Below are positions 33,668 through 44,478 of a DNA stretch of 64,000 nucleotides, piece by piece (position 1 is the first letter of the stretch; the number at the start of each line of letters is the position of its first letter). The position numbers and the translations under genes were made by a program. A model generated the notes under the pieces. It worked only from the letters and a program-made list of their open reading frames with translations. It made no database searches and had not been told where the DNA came from. This DNA comes from Sporopachydermia quercuum. Taxonomy: Eukaryota > Ascomycota > Sporopachydermiomycetes > Sporopachydermiales > Sporopachydermiaceae. The stretch is from assembly GCA_001599295.1 (NCBI GenBank), contig BCGN01000009.1:558001-622000 (forward strand). Reading direction: 5' to 3'.

Positions 33668-33674
33668 CAGCGTG
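33668..33674. promoter_or_regulatory. UPRE-like CAGCGTG upstream of CNE1
   Basis: CAGCGTG followed by TG matches the core of the yeast unfolded-protein-response element bound by Hac1. It is in the CNE1 upstream region, about 506 bp from the ATG, on the plus strand. A seven-base match can occur by chance; the location upstream of an ER chaperone gene makes it credible. Confidence 0.35.
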
Positions 33675-34209
33675 TGAATCAGTTGATGAACCTTGTCATC
33701 ATATGGAAAAAATGAGTAACACATTTTCGGAAAACATAAGATGCTTCTCCGACGTAATTTTCAGTTGAAGAAACATATCCAGAGAAAAAGATAAGTGACA
33801 TGTGATATAATTAGCTACTATTATCAACTTGACAAGATGATGCCTCTTCTAGTTTAATGCCAACAGTCCAAATTTTCTTTTTCTTTCTGCCGTCAGCTTA
33901 CGTTTTCTGTTTGCAGCCTAGTAAATCTCTTTTAACATACTTATTGAATTACTTCCACCCGCAAGAGCTCATGCCAGAAAAGGCAAAAAAGGGATATTTC
34001 CTTTTTAGGTCATTTTTTTCTACCCCACAAAACAAGTTCGAGTTCATCGGTTTGCTTGATAAAAGAACAAGAAAGGATTCTGATTATAAAAGAATGAGTT
34101 GATAAATTGTAGGTAATAAACCATGAATAATTAGACATAAAGCAGTTGAGCTTATATAGTTTAAATATATATGAACTGACCTAAATTAGCTGTTTTAGAG
34201 AACATCCTG

Positions 34210-34407
34210 TTAGCACTTCTCTCCATTTGGGGACAACTGGAGTAGAAACGAGAGATAGTTCTCTAACATCAAGAGCAAATAGTTAAGCATTTTTCTTAAA
34301 TAATGGAATCCAGTAAGAGTAGGAGACGTGATCATCAATTGGGTGGCAGCTTCTAACGGTTGCAGCACTGTCTTCTCGTTATTTAAATAGAAGTTAGCAA
34401 TAGTCAT
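34210..34407 (-). CDS. Hypothetical 65-residue ORF
   Basis: ATG-initiated frame with a non-repetitive, helix-prone sequence (LQPLEAATQLMI, then FHYLRKMLNYLLLMLENYL). It lies between DOT5 and CNE1 on the same strand. No family recognised. A GCTAAC at its 3' end could be a branch point, but I could not build a longer spliced product. It may be spurious. Confidence 0.2.
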   Translation of the reverse strand: MTIANFYLNNEKTVLQPLEAATQLMITSPTLTGFHYLRKMLNYLLLMLENYLSFLLQLSPNGEKC

Positions 34408-34813
34408 AACTGAGTAGTACCGAATAGTACGTATAATACAATGGGCCGGAGATAGAATTACATATCTTGCTTTTATTGCTATATAATATAAACGATAAAT
34501 AGATACACATACTTTTATAACCTAATGTGAAATGAAGACATTCGAAACAAATCAATATGAACAAGGATGATTATCAAAATCAAAATCCAGCCAACACCAA
34601 AATCTTTCGATAAAATACCGTCAAAATGTAATCAAAACATCACTATCTGCACACTCAGAAGAGAAATAACAGATAAATTTGCCAATCAACAGGATCTATA
34701 GATAAACACCCCGAATTGTCTTCCGATATGAACAATCAATATACTATATAAATGGTAATCACCGCTAACTCAATATATCTATTCTTCTTCACTTCTTTGA
34801 GTTCAACATCGTC

Positions 34814-35581
34814 TTACTTGTCTTCCTTCTTTTCTTCTTCTTTCGTTTCCTCCTCGACTTTTCCCTTAAGTTCTTCTTTTAATCCTTCTGCTTCTTCAGG
34901 TTCATCTTCTTCATTCACAAAATAATCAAGAGCACTAGTGAATGATTCTAAAGGTGAAATACCGACCTTACTAACAGCAATCTTACCATCTTTGATAATC
35001 CAGTGTGATCTCACAATACCTTTAGGATTTTTTTTTGCTCCAAGAGGGCCGATCAAATTGTAGTTAGGATCAGATAACAGAGAGTATGGCAACTTTTGCT
35101 TAGTTTGGAAGTTCTTTTGAGCTTTTGGCGAATCAGCAGATAATCCAAATACCTTTACATTCTTCTGTTCAAACTTCGGATAACTATCCCTAAATCCACA
35201 AGCTTGCTATATTAATTGTTAGTTAGTACATTAATCATTCTATATCAACATACTATCCAATCAATTGAGTTAGCAACATACCTTAGTACAACCAGGAGTA
35301 CTTGCTTTTGGATAAGCAAAAATTACAACTAACGGATTCTCCTTAACAACTTCAGTTAAGTTGACTTCATTCTCATCTTCATCTAACAATACCAAATCAG
35401 GTAAACTGTCACCTACAACCAATTTCGTTGTCTTCTTTCCAGCTCCAGTGTTTGAAGAGGAAGCTGAAGCTGAAGGTTTGGCTTTCTTAGCCGGTTTCGA
35501 TGGTTCGACATCTTCAACAGGTTCATCTGTTGTTTTCTTAGCTTGAGCGCTTATTCTTGTTGATCTTCGTAGTGTAGTCAT
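34814..35581 (-). CDS. DOT5: Nuclear peroxiredoxin Dot5 (BCP/PrxQ type), two exons
   Basis: Exons 35581-35282 and 35206-34814 join in frame to 230 residues. The N-terminus is basic (LRRSTRIS, then KPAKKAKP), fitting a nuclear protein. The peroxiredoxin domain (about 55-205) carries KASTPGCT with the peroxidatic Cys98, and QACGFRD with Cys103. This five-residue spacing is the atypical 2-Cys arrangement of Dot5/PrxQ. The C-terminal 25 residues are a Lys/Glu tail. Dot5 is a nuclear thiol peroxidase acting on alkyl hydroperoxides and was also found as a disruptor of telomeric silencing. The 74-nt intron (GTATGT, TACTAACTAAC, ATAG) falls exactly between the codons for Lys100 and Gln101, between the two active cysteines. 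Confidence 0.94.
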
Positions 35582-37335
35582 TTTTGCTGATGATGCAAGG
35601 TTTTGTCTTTATGCTTTTGTTTGCGATGTGTTTCGTTCAGCCTCAACGGCAATTTTTCATCTATTCTCCTCTAGTTCGGTAATCAGTCAATTTATCAATT
35701 TATCAATAAATTAATCAGCAAAATCAGTTACTTTATAACATTTGTTAGTATTTATAATATGCATTCTCTGAAAAGATACACAACACGATATTTCATCTTC
35801 AACCTGTGGTCTTTGCTTTTATCAGTCGAAGTATCACATACATTGATTGTACTTATCGTCTTCTTTATAACGCAGAAACGATTAGCAATAATATCAATTG
35901 ATAGAAACTACTTCCTTTATCAATATTATATTTTGTTTTTTATTTAATGGTTTTCAACCTATAATATATATTTCTTACTGGAATTATTGTTCAATCATAT
36001 AATAATTATGAAATAATTGAGTGAATTAATAAATAAGTGAAAAAAAAGAAGAAAAAATCAGGAGAAAGCTAACAATTGGCACCCTTCAAGGAGCAAGTAT
36101 CGAGTACCCTCATACAAGTTCACTAACAACTATTCTTACATCCATCCATCACAGACTCTTTTTTTTAACCACAAGGACACTTCCTGTTTCTTCTTTCTCG
36201 TTTTCTTATTTTTGTGTATTATACGAATTACGCAATTTGAGGGTAAAAACACTTCTGCTATTTCATCATAACCGAACAAGGGCCTCTTTTCCTGTTTATT
36301 TTCAGCCAATCAGCAAACCAGTTAGCCGACCTATCAATCTATTTTTTTTATGATAACAGACTTTCTTACTTACCATTATGATCAATTTCTTTTTAATTGT
36401 ATTGACTTGAATATTTTATTTCTTCAAGGCCCAGCTTACGAAGAGACCTAATTATCGTAATGTACTAATACACTACAGAGTTCATAGTTCAAATAAGCTT
36501 CGTAAACGTTTTGCATTGGGAACAAGGAGATGTAGATAGTTTAGAGAGCATTTTACAAAGAGATTCAGCTCACTTTTAATATAATTGACTTGATAATGTT
36601 ATATTACACTGAGGAGTTAATGTAAGATTTATGTAGTTAAAAGGATCGTAAACTGAAGATATTTGTTGGCCCGTTAGACCTGGTGAGAGTGAAAACTCAA
36701 AAGGCGGGGAAGGGAACGAACCATACATGAGTTCTCACTACTATCAAAAGAGTTGCTTTTTCCGAGACTTTTCCTGTGCTTTACAAATCAACATCAGATT
36801 CATCTTACTACTTGATTCCTAAACAATAGTAGCTTTTGACTACGGCTTTCGACTATGGCTTTCAACTGGAGGTTTCAAATTTGGCTACTCTGACTGATTA
36901 AGTGAAAAGAAAGGAAAGAAAGGGCAGCTACTGTTTGGTTCTGTATGTCCAGTTGATTTGAAAAACAAACGCCAACAGAAATCAGCATTTCGGTAGCTGA
37001 TAATACCACTGCCTTTGCTTAATTGTTGGAAGATAATGCCATTTACCGAAGAATATTATTTGTTGATTATAATATCTATCCTGTTCTATTTAGTTCTGGG
37101 GTACGCCCCTCAGTTGTCTTGCTTCATCTCTTCAACAACCACCATTAGCAATATCTTTAAAATTTATCTACCACCTACTATCACTGATCACATATTATAC
37201 ATTCATTAGCTTAAATACTGTAGTATATTCTATCCAGAGAATATTATCTTGCCCTAATCCTAAAAGTTACCATTACATTTTTCCGTCATAATCTCATGCT
37301 AATGATTAAACTATCACTACAGTTCTCATCAACTC
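35582..37335. other. Intergenic region between DOT5 and OAZ1
   Basis: Non-coding and AT-rich, with a pyrimidine-rich tract near 36150-36220 and a short imperfect tandem repeat near 36837-36865 (GACTACGGCTTTC and GACTATGGCTTTC). Small frames at 35759-35947 and 37015-37209 have no family resemblance. Confidence 0.55.
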
Positions 37336-38278
37336 CTATAAATCTATTCGCAACGCAACCCAGAAATCCGATACTATCTTCCTCTTAGAATTCATCACAA
37401 CAGGGTTAAACCCAATCCAATGAAAATCGTTCATTATTCTTTTTAACTGGCTTACATTACGATCAACAAATACTAAAATACTTTCACAATGAAGAGAATC
37501 AATGGCAAGATCCAACAACGCGATAATCCTTTGCTTGAACCCGAACTTCCAATTAACTTTTGGTGTCTTATTCGATTTACCTGATATCTTCTCTTCCCCT
37601 TCAATCATTCCTTTAGTCAAGAATAGGTGAAGAACATCGTGTTCAATAAATCCTATCCATTCTTCATCACCATTATAATCAAACAGCTTGAAATAGCTCC
37701 TCAGCTCAAAGTTTGATGATCCGTGAATTCTCCTACAAAGAGAACTTGTTGATGTACTTGATTCCATTGAATATGATCTTACTTTTGATGATACTACCTC
37801 CTCTTTCTCTAGTCGATCAAAAAATGCATTTGATTCACTGAATATGCTAGTTTCAGCACTATAGCCAATGCTACTATAACTATTCTGTCGATACTCATTT
37901 ATGAATCCTTGCGTTGATTGACTTTCATAGCTGGAGATAACTTCCTCGCTATACTTAATACCTGTAATCGATATCCCTTGACTACAAAACCTCTCACATT
38001 TTATTGCCAGGTCTCTCGATGCCCTTTTTATATCGTCGATGTTGAGATGTGAATCTTTATGCATCATCGAAAAGGGTCTTTCAAGTTTCGTTTCAGGAGC
38101 GCCAATCTGCTGTTTGACCATCGCAACTGATATATTTGAACTCCTGAAAGGAGTCACTGTTATATGTGAAGCATGATGCTAATGTAGTCGATGAGGGTGA
38201 ATATTGTTTTACAGGATAGTTGTTGGTGAAATCTTCAACGTTATCATCACCGGTATTGTTTAGAAGTAAATCAGCCAT
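37336..38278 (-). CDS. OAZ1: Ornithine decarboxylase antizyme, +1 programmed frameshift
   Basis: Two overlapping frames. ORF1 runs from the ATG at 38278 for 61 codons and ends ...TGG CGC TCC TGA AAC, with the TGA at 38095-38093. ORF2, in the +1 frame, is open to 37336. Reading TCC, skipping one T and continuing with GAA (38094) gives a 313-residue protein; S. cerevisiae Oaz1 has 292. The C-terminal domain (about 175-313) has antizyme hallmarks: WIGFIEHDVLHLFL, an LLDLAIDSL helix, and VFVDRN followed by the WIGFNPV strand. The slip site TCC-TGA is the one used by mammalian and fission-yeast antizymes (S. cerevisiae uses GCG-TGA). In the family, polyamines promote the shift, and antizyme binds ornithine decarboxylase monomers and delivers them to the proteasome. 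The target gene SPE1 is at 44479. Confidence 0.92.
38093..38098 (-). promoter_or_regulatory. Recoding site TCC-TGA of OAZ1
   Basis: The last sense codon TCC (Ser61) and the ORF1 stop TGA. Skipping the T of TGA places the ribosome in ORF2, whose continuation ETKLERPFS leads to the conserved antizyme domain. The base after TGA is A. Stimulatory elements are expected in flanking mRNA but cannot be seen by eye. Confidence 0.88.
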
Positions 38279-41200
38279 TTTGATCTAGTTTTATAAAAAT
38301 ATTCTCTTTTTTCTTATTTCCCTATTATTNACTGCTGAGTGAGCTGCCGATATACGTCTTATTATGTGTTGTAAAACTCGATTGGATTGGAATTTACTAA
38401 CTTGATGATACAGTTTTGCTTTTGAGCAAAATATGATCTAGGTATTCAATTTTTCTTATGATTTCTTCATACGATCTATTTTGATATTTACTAGTTCACT
38501 ATTATCTATGCGAGTTGACTATCGTGCTTATCAATTCACTTACCGTTCATATCAGATTCTCCTGTTCTCGTTCACTGGTTTGTTGATGTAGAGAAGAAAA
38601 GAAACAAATGCCCACGAAGGTCTCGTGCGACCGAAAAGGATAAGGGTATTTTTCCCTTCTTTGGCGAGCGTTTTGTGTGAAGTTGGCGATGGGAAAGTAA
38701 GAGATTTAATAATGATTAGAGGTTAATTGAGTCAGATAACACAATTTGTTTTTTCTTTAATAAAAACACACCTTTCATCATAAATATATTAAATATAATA
38801 GGAAATGTTCCTATTTAAACAGCTATATTCGATGCAAAGATGAATAAATTGAGCTGAAATATGATAAGGTTTGGATAATATGCAATAAGATGTAGTTTAC
38901 GGCCATATTATTGCTCCTGCATGCTATCCTAGAATCTCTCATCTATTTGACATTTTAACAATCTTCATACGGAAAATACATCATAGCTTCTATAGCTAGT
39001 CAAATATGGGTAGTTTATCTCTTCTTATAGGTAAGTCGGCAAAACTAGAATAAATGAGACTTTTAGAAGTATGTCCTAGAATTTGAAAACTAAACCAAAA
39101 TGTGGTCCAATTGAAGCAAAAAGTCATTATGCAGCAATAATGCAAGATCTATACAGCTCTAAATAACTTTATTATGATAAGCATTATAAATGAGTTGAGT
39201 AGAAGAAGAGGAAGAAATGGCGATCTGATACATCCAGAATTGTAATCAAAAGGTTATATTGATGAATAATATCCAGATATTGATCTATCTATTGAGTGGA
39301 ATCATAAATGAGAATAACTGCTAGTTGATTTGGTTGATAGTTTGAGCGCGAAACCATTTAGTTAGCAGGAACTCAATCGATAAGAGTCGTTCATATAAAA
39401 GATAGATTTCTCATGAATTCATAAATTGAAAAGAAAACCTTCTGAGAACAAATACTAATAAATATAATCCGGTGTTAAATACTTTTTAAAAGGATTTATA
39501 TTAACATAGTCCGATTCTATATAATCCTTCCTCTACTCGATCTGGTCTCGCTACTTGCATACTGAGATGAGAAAGCTCAGTTTTTCATCTGCGTTCACCA
39601 TTTGGTGTAGATGCTTCAACTAACAACAGCACTCACAGCTTAAACTAGTATTTGATCCAACCAAATCGGCAGATCGTCATAGCATTTTCGAAATTCTTTG
39701 TTTTAATTCCCTATAACCGTCAGTCTACGAGCTCAGATTGCCTTGTGTTTTTGATGGTTGGCGATTTCTTCCAGCCACTTCATTTGGCTAATTATTGCTG
39801 AATCTTAAGGCAGCAGCAGTAACGATGGTAACCACAGGCGCAAATGGAGTCATATAAATTTATTCCAAATTAAGATGCGCAGTTTGCAAGTAAATTTATC
39901 GAACAGTTATTGTTCAAATGATATCTAGTGACAATCAAACAGCAGATCAGCTCAAGAAGAATTCTGCTTAGTGTGTATCCACCTTTGCATCAACTTACAT
40001 ACTACAACTTCTACCAAATATAGCAATTCATATGGCTCGTCGTATTCAACTAAACAATTATCTGATTTAATACCAATATTCTCCAAAATCTAACAGGAGT
40101 CCCTTAATTTCTCCTCGTACTCTTCCATCAATAAAACTAGCCAATTATCTCACTATTATACATCAACAACCCAACTCTTCTCATAAGTTTCCCATTTCAT
40201 ATTCAATTTACAATTTACAACCTACAGTCTCATTATAAGATACCTGTTCTATCCTGTATTTTTCTGTATTTTATAAATATTATCTGATACTACTGAAGGC
40301 CATCTCTATTTATTCAATTTTTACTATTCCATCGTAATCTCGATCTCGATCTCGATCTCGATCTCAATCTCTATATCTCCGCCCACCAATATCATCGTAT
40401 CATTCCTTCTTCTTCTATCATCATGAAACAAGAAGCCATCGGATAATTATCTAGAATAAAGCTTATTTCTATTATGCACACACTAGCATACATTATCCTG
40501 TCCTGATTTGTTCAGATCAAAGCTCTTTGAGGAAATTATCCATTAAACCTCAGAAAGGTAATGGCTGGTCATCCGATTGGGAACTTTTCTCTAAACTCTA
40601 TTAGCTTGTACTAACTCAATCAATCATCAAAACTTAATTCAGTCATTTTTTAACTTGATTGATCTCACCTGCCATCTTTAATTATGAGATGATTGAATTG
40701 GCCAGAAAACCAGCTAAATGGATCAAATAAGTATTGAATTGAATAAATAGAAAGATGGTTCTTGATTTCATTTTGAATTGGTTTTTACTTCTTTCTTTCA
40801 TTCTTTCTACTTGAAAGTTGTTTTGCTTTTTCTTTGTCTTGTTGGAATGAAGTATTTACTCGGGATCACATCATAGTAAAGTGAAGAGCAACAGGTTTGC
40901 ATAGCATTCTCAATCAAAGGAAGAAGAAATCGTATCAGATCAAATCAAACTAAGTCTAGCAACGGATAAAAGGCTCTCTGGCTTTCAAACAACAAAACAG
41001 ATTTCTACTTACACTGTTTTCAAATTCGCATTTAAGGAAATTCCAACTCATTGTCTTTCGTTTACTTCTCATCACCATTTCAAACAAGAAAGCAAGATCA
41101 ACGATTCGATCAAGCTTTGTTAGAAATTCCTAGTTCAGTCAATCAACTTACTTCATTCATTAATTGAACTAAGATATTCCAGTAAAATATTATCGGTGAC

Positions 41201-41416
41201 GTTCATACAACTTACAGAGCTCAGGGCCAAACCAACGTTAATTCACATAATTATACAAGAACTCACAACTGTTCTGGTTGAGTTATAGTTACCATTACTG
41301 AATTTTCTTCAGCTTAATAGATATCGTGGGGAGACGACTGGTGATTGAAATACTAATCACAAACATTTCCACTCGGTTCAATAAAGTTCTGTTCTACTGT
41401 TCCTATTTCTCATATT
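38279..41416. other. 3.1 kb divergent non-coding region between OAZ1 and the ASH1-like gene
   Basis: No frame of 60 codons or more with protein character on either strand. It holds an (ATCTCG)n microsatellite at 40337-40372 and pyrimidine-rich tracts approaching the ASH1-like ATG. The length suggests a long leader and complex promoter for the downstream regulator, or an unrecognised non-coding RNA. Confidence 0.5.
40337..40372. repeat. (ATCTCG)4 hexanucleotide repeat with degenerate end
   Basis: Four perfect ATCTCG units, then ATCTCA and ATCTCT, in non-coding DNA about 1 kb before the ASH1-like ATG. Confidence 0.85.
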
Positions 41417-42949
41417 ATGTTCAGTTCTGAGAACGATAAGGCCCTTAACAAAACGAAATCAATGGCAACTGTATCTCTTCCTGCTTTGGCAACATCATTT
41501 ATGCCTTCATCTATGATCCTGTCAAGATCTAACCAACGTCATAATCAACATCATAATCATAATCATAACTATTCGCACACTGAGCAACGAAATCACCATC
41601 AAATAAATCAGTCTCATCCTGGATATAGCTTGAAGAAAAGTAATTCAGAGTCTCAATCTCAATCAACTAATTCTTCCCCACGTTTGATACCTTCTGAAGA
41701 AATGACCTCGATAGTCTCTTCGAATAAACAGCTAGCAACGTCTTTATTAGACGAAGACGCAGCTATTAATACCACAACCACTAAACCTGCTGTTATCTAT
41801 AATGAAAATGGGATTGTATCAACAAAGAAAAATTCCGAAATGGTAGAAGAACATGCAGTCGTTTCTGATAACGAACAAGATCCTAAACCGTTGGACGAAA
41901 AGCAGCAAAAATTGGAAAGTACCAAGTTATTCTGGCAAAACTGGACTTACATTTCAACTGTGAATCAAACTCGTCGTCCTATAAATAGGAATTTTGTTCC
42001 CCGTGAATCTAATACAAGATCCACTCCAAGCACATCTCCTTCTCCTAGTTCCTTACCAGGATCAGAAGATGCAGAGCTGGCACCTTTTTCAATGCTTTAC
42101 CCTGATACAGCTCCTGGTGATATATGGAGGCCAGAACTTGAAGCCTGGGCAATGAGATCTCATCCTGCCACTTTCAAGACTATCAAAGCTATTCCGGGAT
42201 CAACAGAAGACAAACCCGATCTTGGGAACTTCAAGAACTTGAAACGAAGAAGAACTGAAGAAACCAACAGTGAATATAGCTTTTCTCCTAGTGCCAAGAG
42301 ACAAGCATTGGGTTTGATAGATCCACTGAGAAGAAAGTCATGGACGGCTCATGACAAGAATAATACATCCAAGGTTATGTTTTTGCTTAATGAAGAAGAC
42401 AAGCAATCTGTAGGTAGCAATGGAGGTTCAAGCACTGTTAATATAGCGAATTCTGCAATAGATATGGGCAATTCTGGTAGCACTCCTCCTCATTCACCAA
42501 AGAGCAACGATGTTGATGTACACTATACACCTGGTAAGAACTATACGTATTACATTCCTTACCGGGCAAAGATCAATCGTCCTGGTAAAGCAGAAGAAGA
42601 CGGTTCAACGGAGACAACATCACCAAAGATGAAAACACCCAAATCTCCTAAATCTCCCAAATGTCCAAAATCTCCTTCAGGAAGAAAGTGTGCTTCTTGT
42701 GGTTCTGACCAATCGCCTTGTTGGAGACCATCTTGGTCCATAGCTGCTGGACAGTTATGTAACAGCTGTGGTCTTCGTTATAAGAAAACTGGTGCCAGAT
42801 GTATGAATGAGAAATGCTTAAAGATTCCCGCTAAAGGTGAATGGAGCCTAATGAATACAAGGGGGAAGGTGCTAATCAGAGATAATCATTATGGTTTGGT
42901 GTGCCTGCATTGTGGAAGTGAAGTTGAAGTTCAGCAGCGGAAACAATGA
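41417..42949 (+). CDS. ASH1: GATA-type zinc-finger regulator, Ash1-like
   Basis: A 510-residue protein with a long low-complexity N-terminus rich in Ser, Asn, His and Pro. Near the C-terminus (about 424-500) is an atypical GATA finger: [16 protein letters not shown] followed by [13 protein letters not shown]. The CWRPSW core with a [11 protein letters not shown] second half is what I recall for Ash1 proteins, and the trailing [15 protein letters not shown] segment with a later CLHCG pair also fits. [13 protein letters not shown] stretch precedes the finger. Ash1 in S. cerevisiae is a daughter-cell repressor of HO, and in other yeasts it controls filamentous or pseudohyphal growth. The exact orthology is my judgement from the finger; another member of the GATA family is possible. 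It lies between OAZ1 and SPE1. Confidence 0.78.
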   Translation: MFSSENDKALNKTKSMATVSLPALATSFMPSSMILSRSNQRHNQHHNHNHNYSHTEQRNHHQINQSHPGYSLKKSNSESQSQSTNSSPRLIPSEEMTSIVSSNKQLATSLLDEDAAINTTTTKPAVIYNENGIVSTKKNSEMVEEHAVVSDNEQDPKPLDEKQQKLESTKLFWQNWTYISTVNQTRRPINRNFVPRESNTRSTPSTSPSPSSLPGSEDAELAPFSMLYPDTAPGDIWRPELEAWAMRSHPATFKTIKAIPGSTEDKPDLGNFKNLKRRRTEETNSEYSFSPSAKRQALGLIDPLRRKSWTAHDKNNTSKVMFLLNEEDKQSVGSNGGSSTVNIANSAIDMGNSGSTPPHSPKSNDVDVHYTPGKNYTYYIPYRAKINRPGKAEEDGSTETTSPKMKTPKSPKSPKCPKSPSGRKCASCGSDQSPCWRPSWSIAAGQLCNSCGLRYKKTGARCMNEKCLKIPAKGEWSLMNTRGKVLIRDNHYGLVCLHCGSEVEVQQRKQ

Positions 42950-44478
42950 TAGGCACCAGTACCGCGTACAGCTTTGATAGGATATGATAAGTACAATGAA
43001 TATTCGGGTGATGATGAATTATATCAGGGATACTCTTCTTGGTATTAAGATGGTGATATGAAGATTAATAGTGGGTTCTAAGTGATATAAAGTTTTGGTA
43101 TTGGATAGGATTGCTGGTTGGTATTAACGACAAGGATAAATGGTTGGTTTTACTATTGGTTTTTTTCGAATGTTTTTTTTTTCTTTTTATTTCTTTTTAT
43201 TTCTTGTATAACTTTTAGTCTATAGTAAACTCAAACGAATAGTTTGAAGAAATTTCAATATAATTCGATATTTTCTAATTTACGACGAGTTTTTATCTCA
43301 AGTAGTTGACGAATGGATGAGCCGAAGGTATGATGGATGTTTTATGATAGCTTCTTTTGTTTGCTAAGTGGCCATATGGTGATAGGAAATTTACATGGCA
43401 TCTAACCGATTCACTTAGACATAACATGGATCGTGACCTAGCTATTTTTCACTTGCCTATTGAAGAAAACCATATATAGATCTCGTTTATCTAAATAAAG
43501 TGTCAACTACGAATGTACTATATGATGCAAACTTCCATCGTCCAGAGCCTTTCCATTTCTTCATATGGTTACAATGAAAGTGATAGTCATCAGAATGTAC
43601 CTGCCATAGCGAGAGCGCTGAGCAATTGGCAAAAACGTAGTCAACGTCAAACACTAGCTACCCCGTCCAAACAACAAAATATGATTCAAATCAACATCTT
43701 CAATTTGAAAATATTTTCATTCCGGTTTCCTTCTGTTNCTTTATCCTCCTTTTCTTTCGATTATATCGTTTCTATTCGTTTGATGAATCATGTCACAGTC
43801 GAGTAACGATAAGCGTGCATAAACATATACATATGTATGATGTAATCATCTAAATCCTATCTTGCATATTCCCCCTATATTTTGTTCTGGGCTCTCAACT
43901 TTCCTTAGCATTCTATTCCTGATACGGCAGTTTCTCTCTGTAACAAGCAATAGATACCTGATATGGAAATAAAAAAGGTTTTCTTGTATGGAGTTTCCTT
44001 TTACAGAGTGAAAAATTCAATCATTTTCTGCTAGCAAAAAATGAGAGGATGAAAAGAATAATGAAAAGAAGAAAAGTTCTTTATGTCATAGGATCAAAAC
44101 CAGAGGGGACTTCTCTTTTCTTCCTTTTGTTCATGAATACACAAGAGAACACTGACATTTTTGATTTAGAGAATCATAATACAGATCGAATAATTCACGG
44201 AGTACAAGATTCATTTTAAGTCTTTCAACTTGAAGGTTTGACATTTAGTACGAGAGCTGCCGCTTGAAGTCCGCTATATTCTTGCTTTCCTCTGGGGTTA
44301 GGGGAAAACAAGAGCAATAGGTTGAAATTGCCAAGTTTCGATAGATTATTGAACTGTAGATTAACTGTTGAAGAATTGAATCATTTTGATCGGTGAAAAA
44401 CTGCTTGAATTAAGCTAGAAAAAGGATTGGTTACAATTGATAGACTTCGTCTATAAAGAGGACCAACAAGAAACTAGA
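42950..44478. other. Intergenic region between the ASH1-like gene and SPE1
   Basis: Non-coding and AT-rich, with T-rich runs near 43140-43210. A 97-codon frame at 43513-43806 contains an ambiguous base and low-complexity residues; I do not consider it a gene. Confidence 0.55.

Larger units (their letters stand above)
33163..34813. other. Intergenic region between CNE1 and DOT5
   Basis: Contains the CNE1 upstream region with a UPRE-like motif at 33668-33674. A plus-strand frame (33857-34102) and a 65-codon minus-strand ORF (34210-34407, listed) are the only open stretches. No RNA gene recognised. Confidence 0.5.

Noticed and set aside
39558-39590. CTGAG/CTCAG hairpin followed by a T run, resembling a rho-independent terminator
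   Set aside because: Bacterial-type terminators are not expected in a yeast nuclear genome; the short stem is likely chance.
43513-43806. 97-codon plus-strand frame between the ASH1-like gene and SPE1
   Set aside because: Contains an ambiguous base, shows no conserved pattern and lies in the likely SPE1 upstream region.
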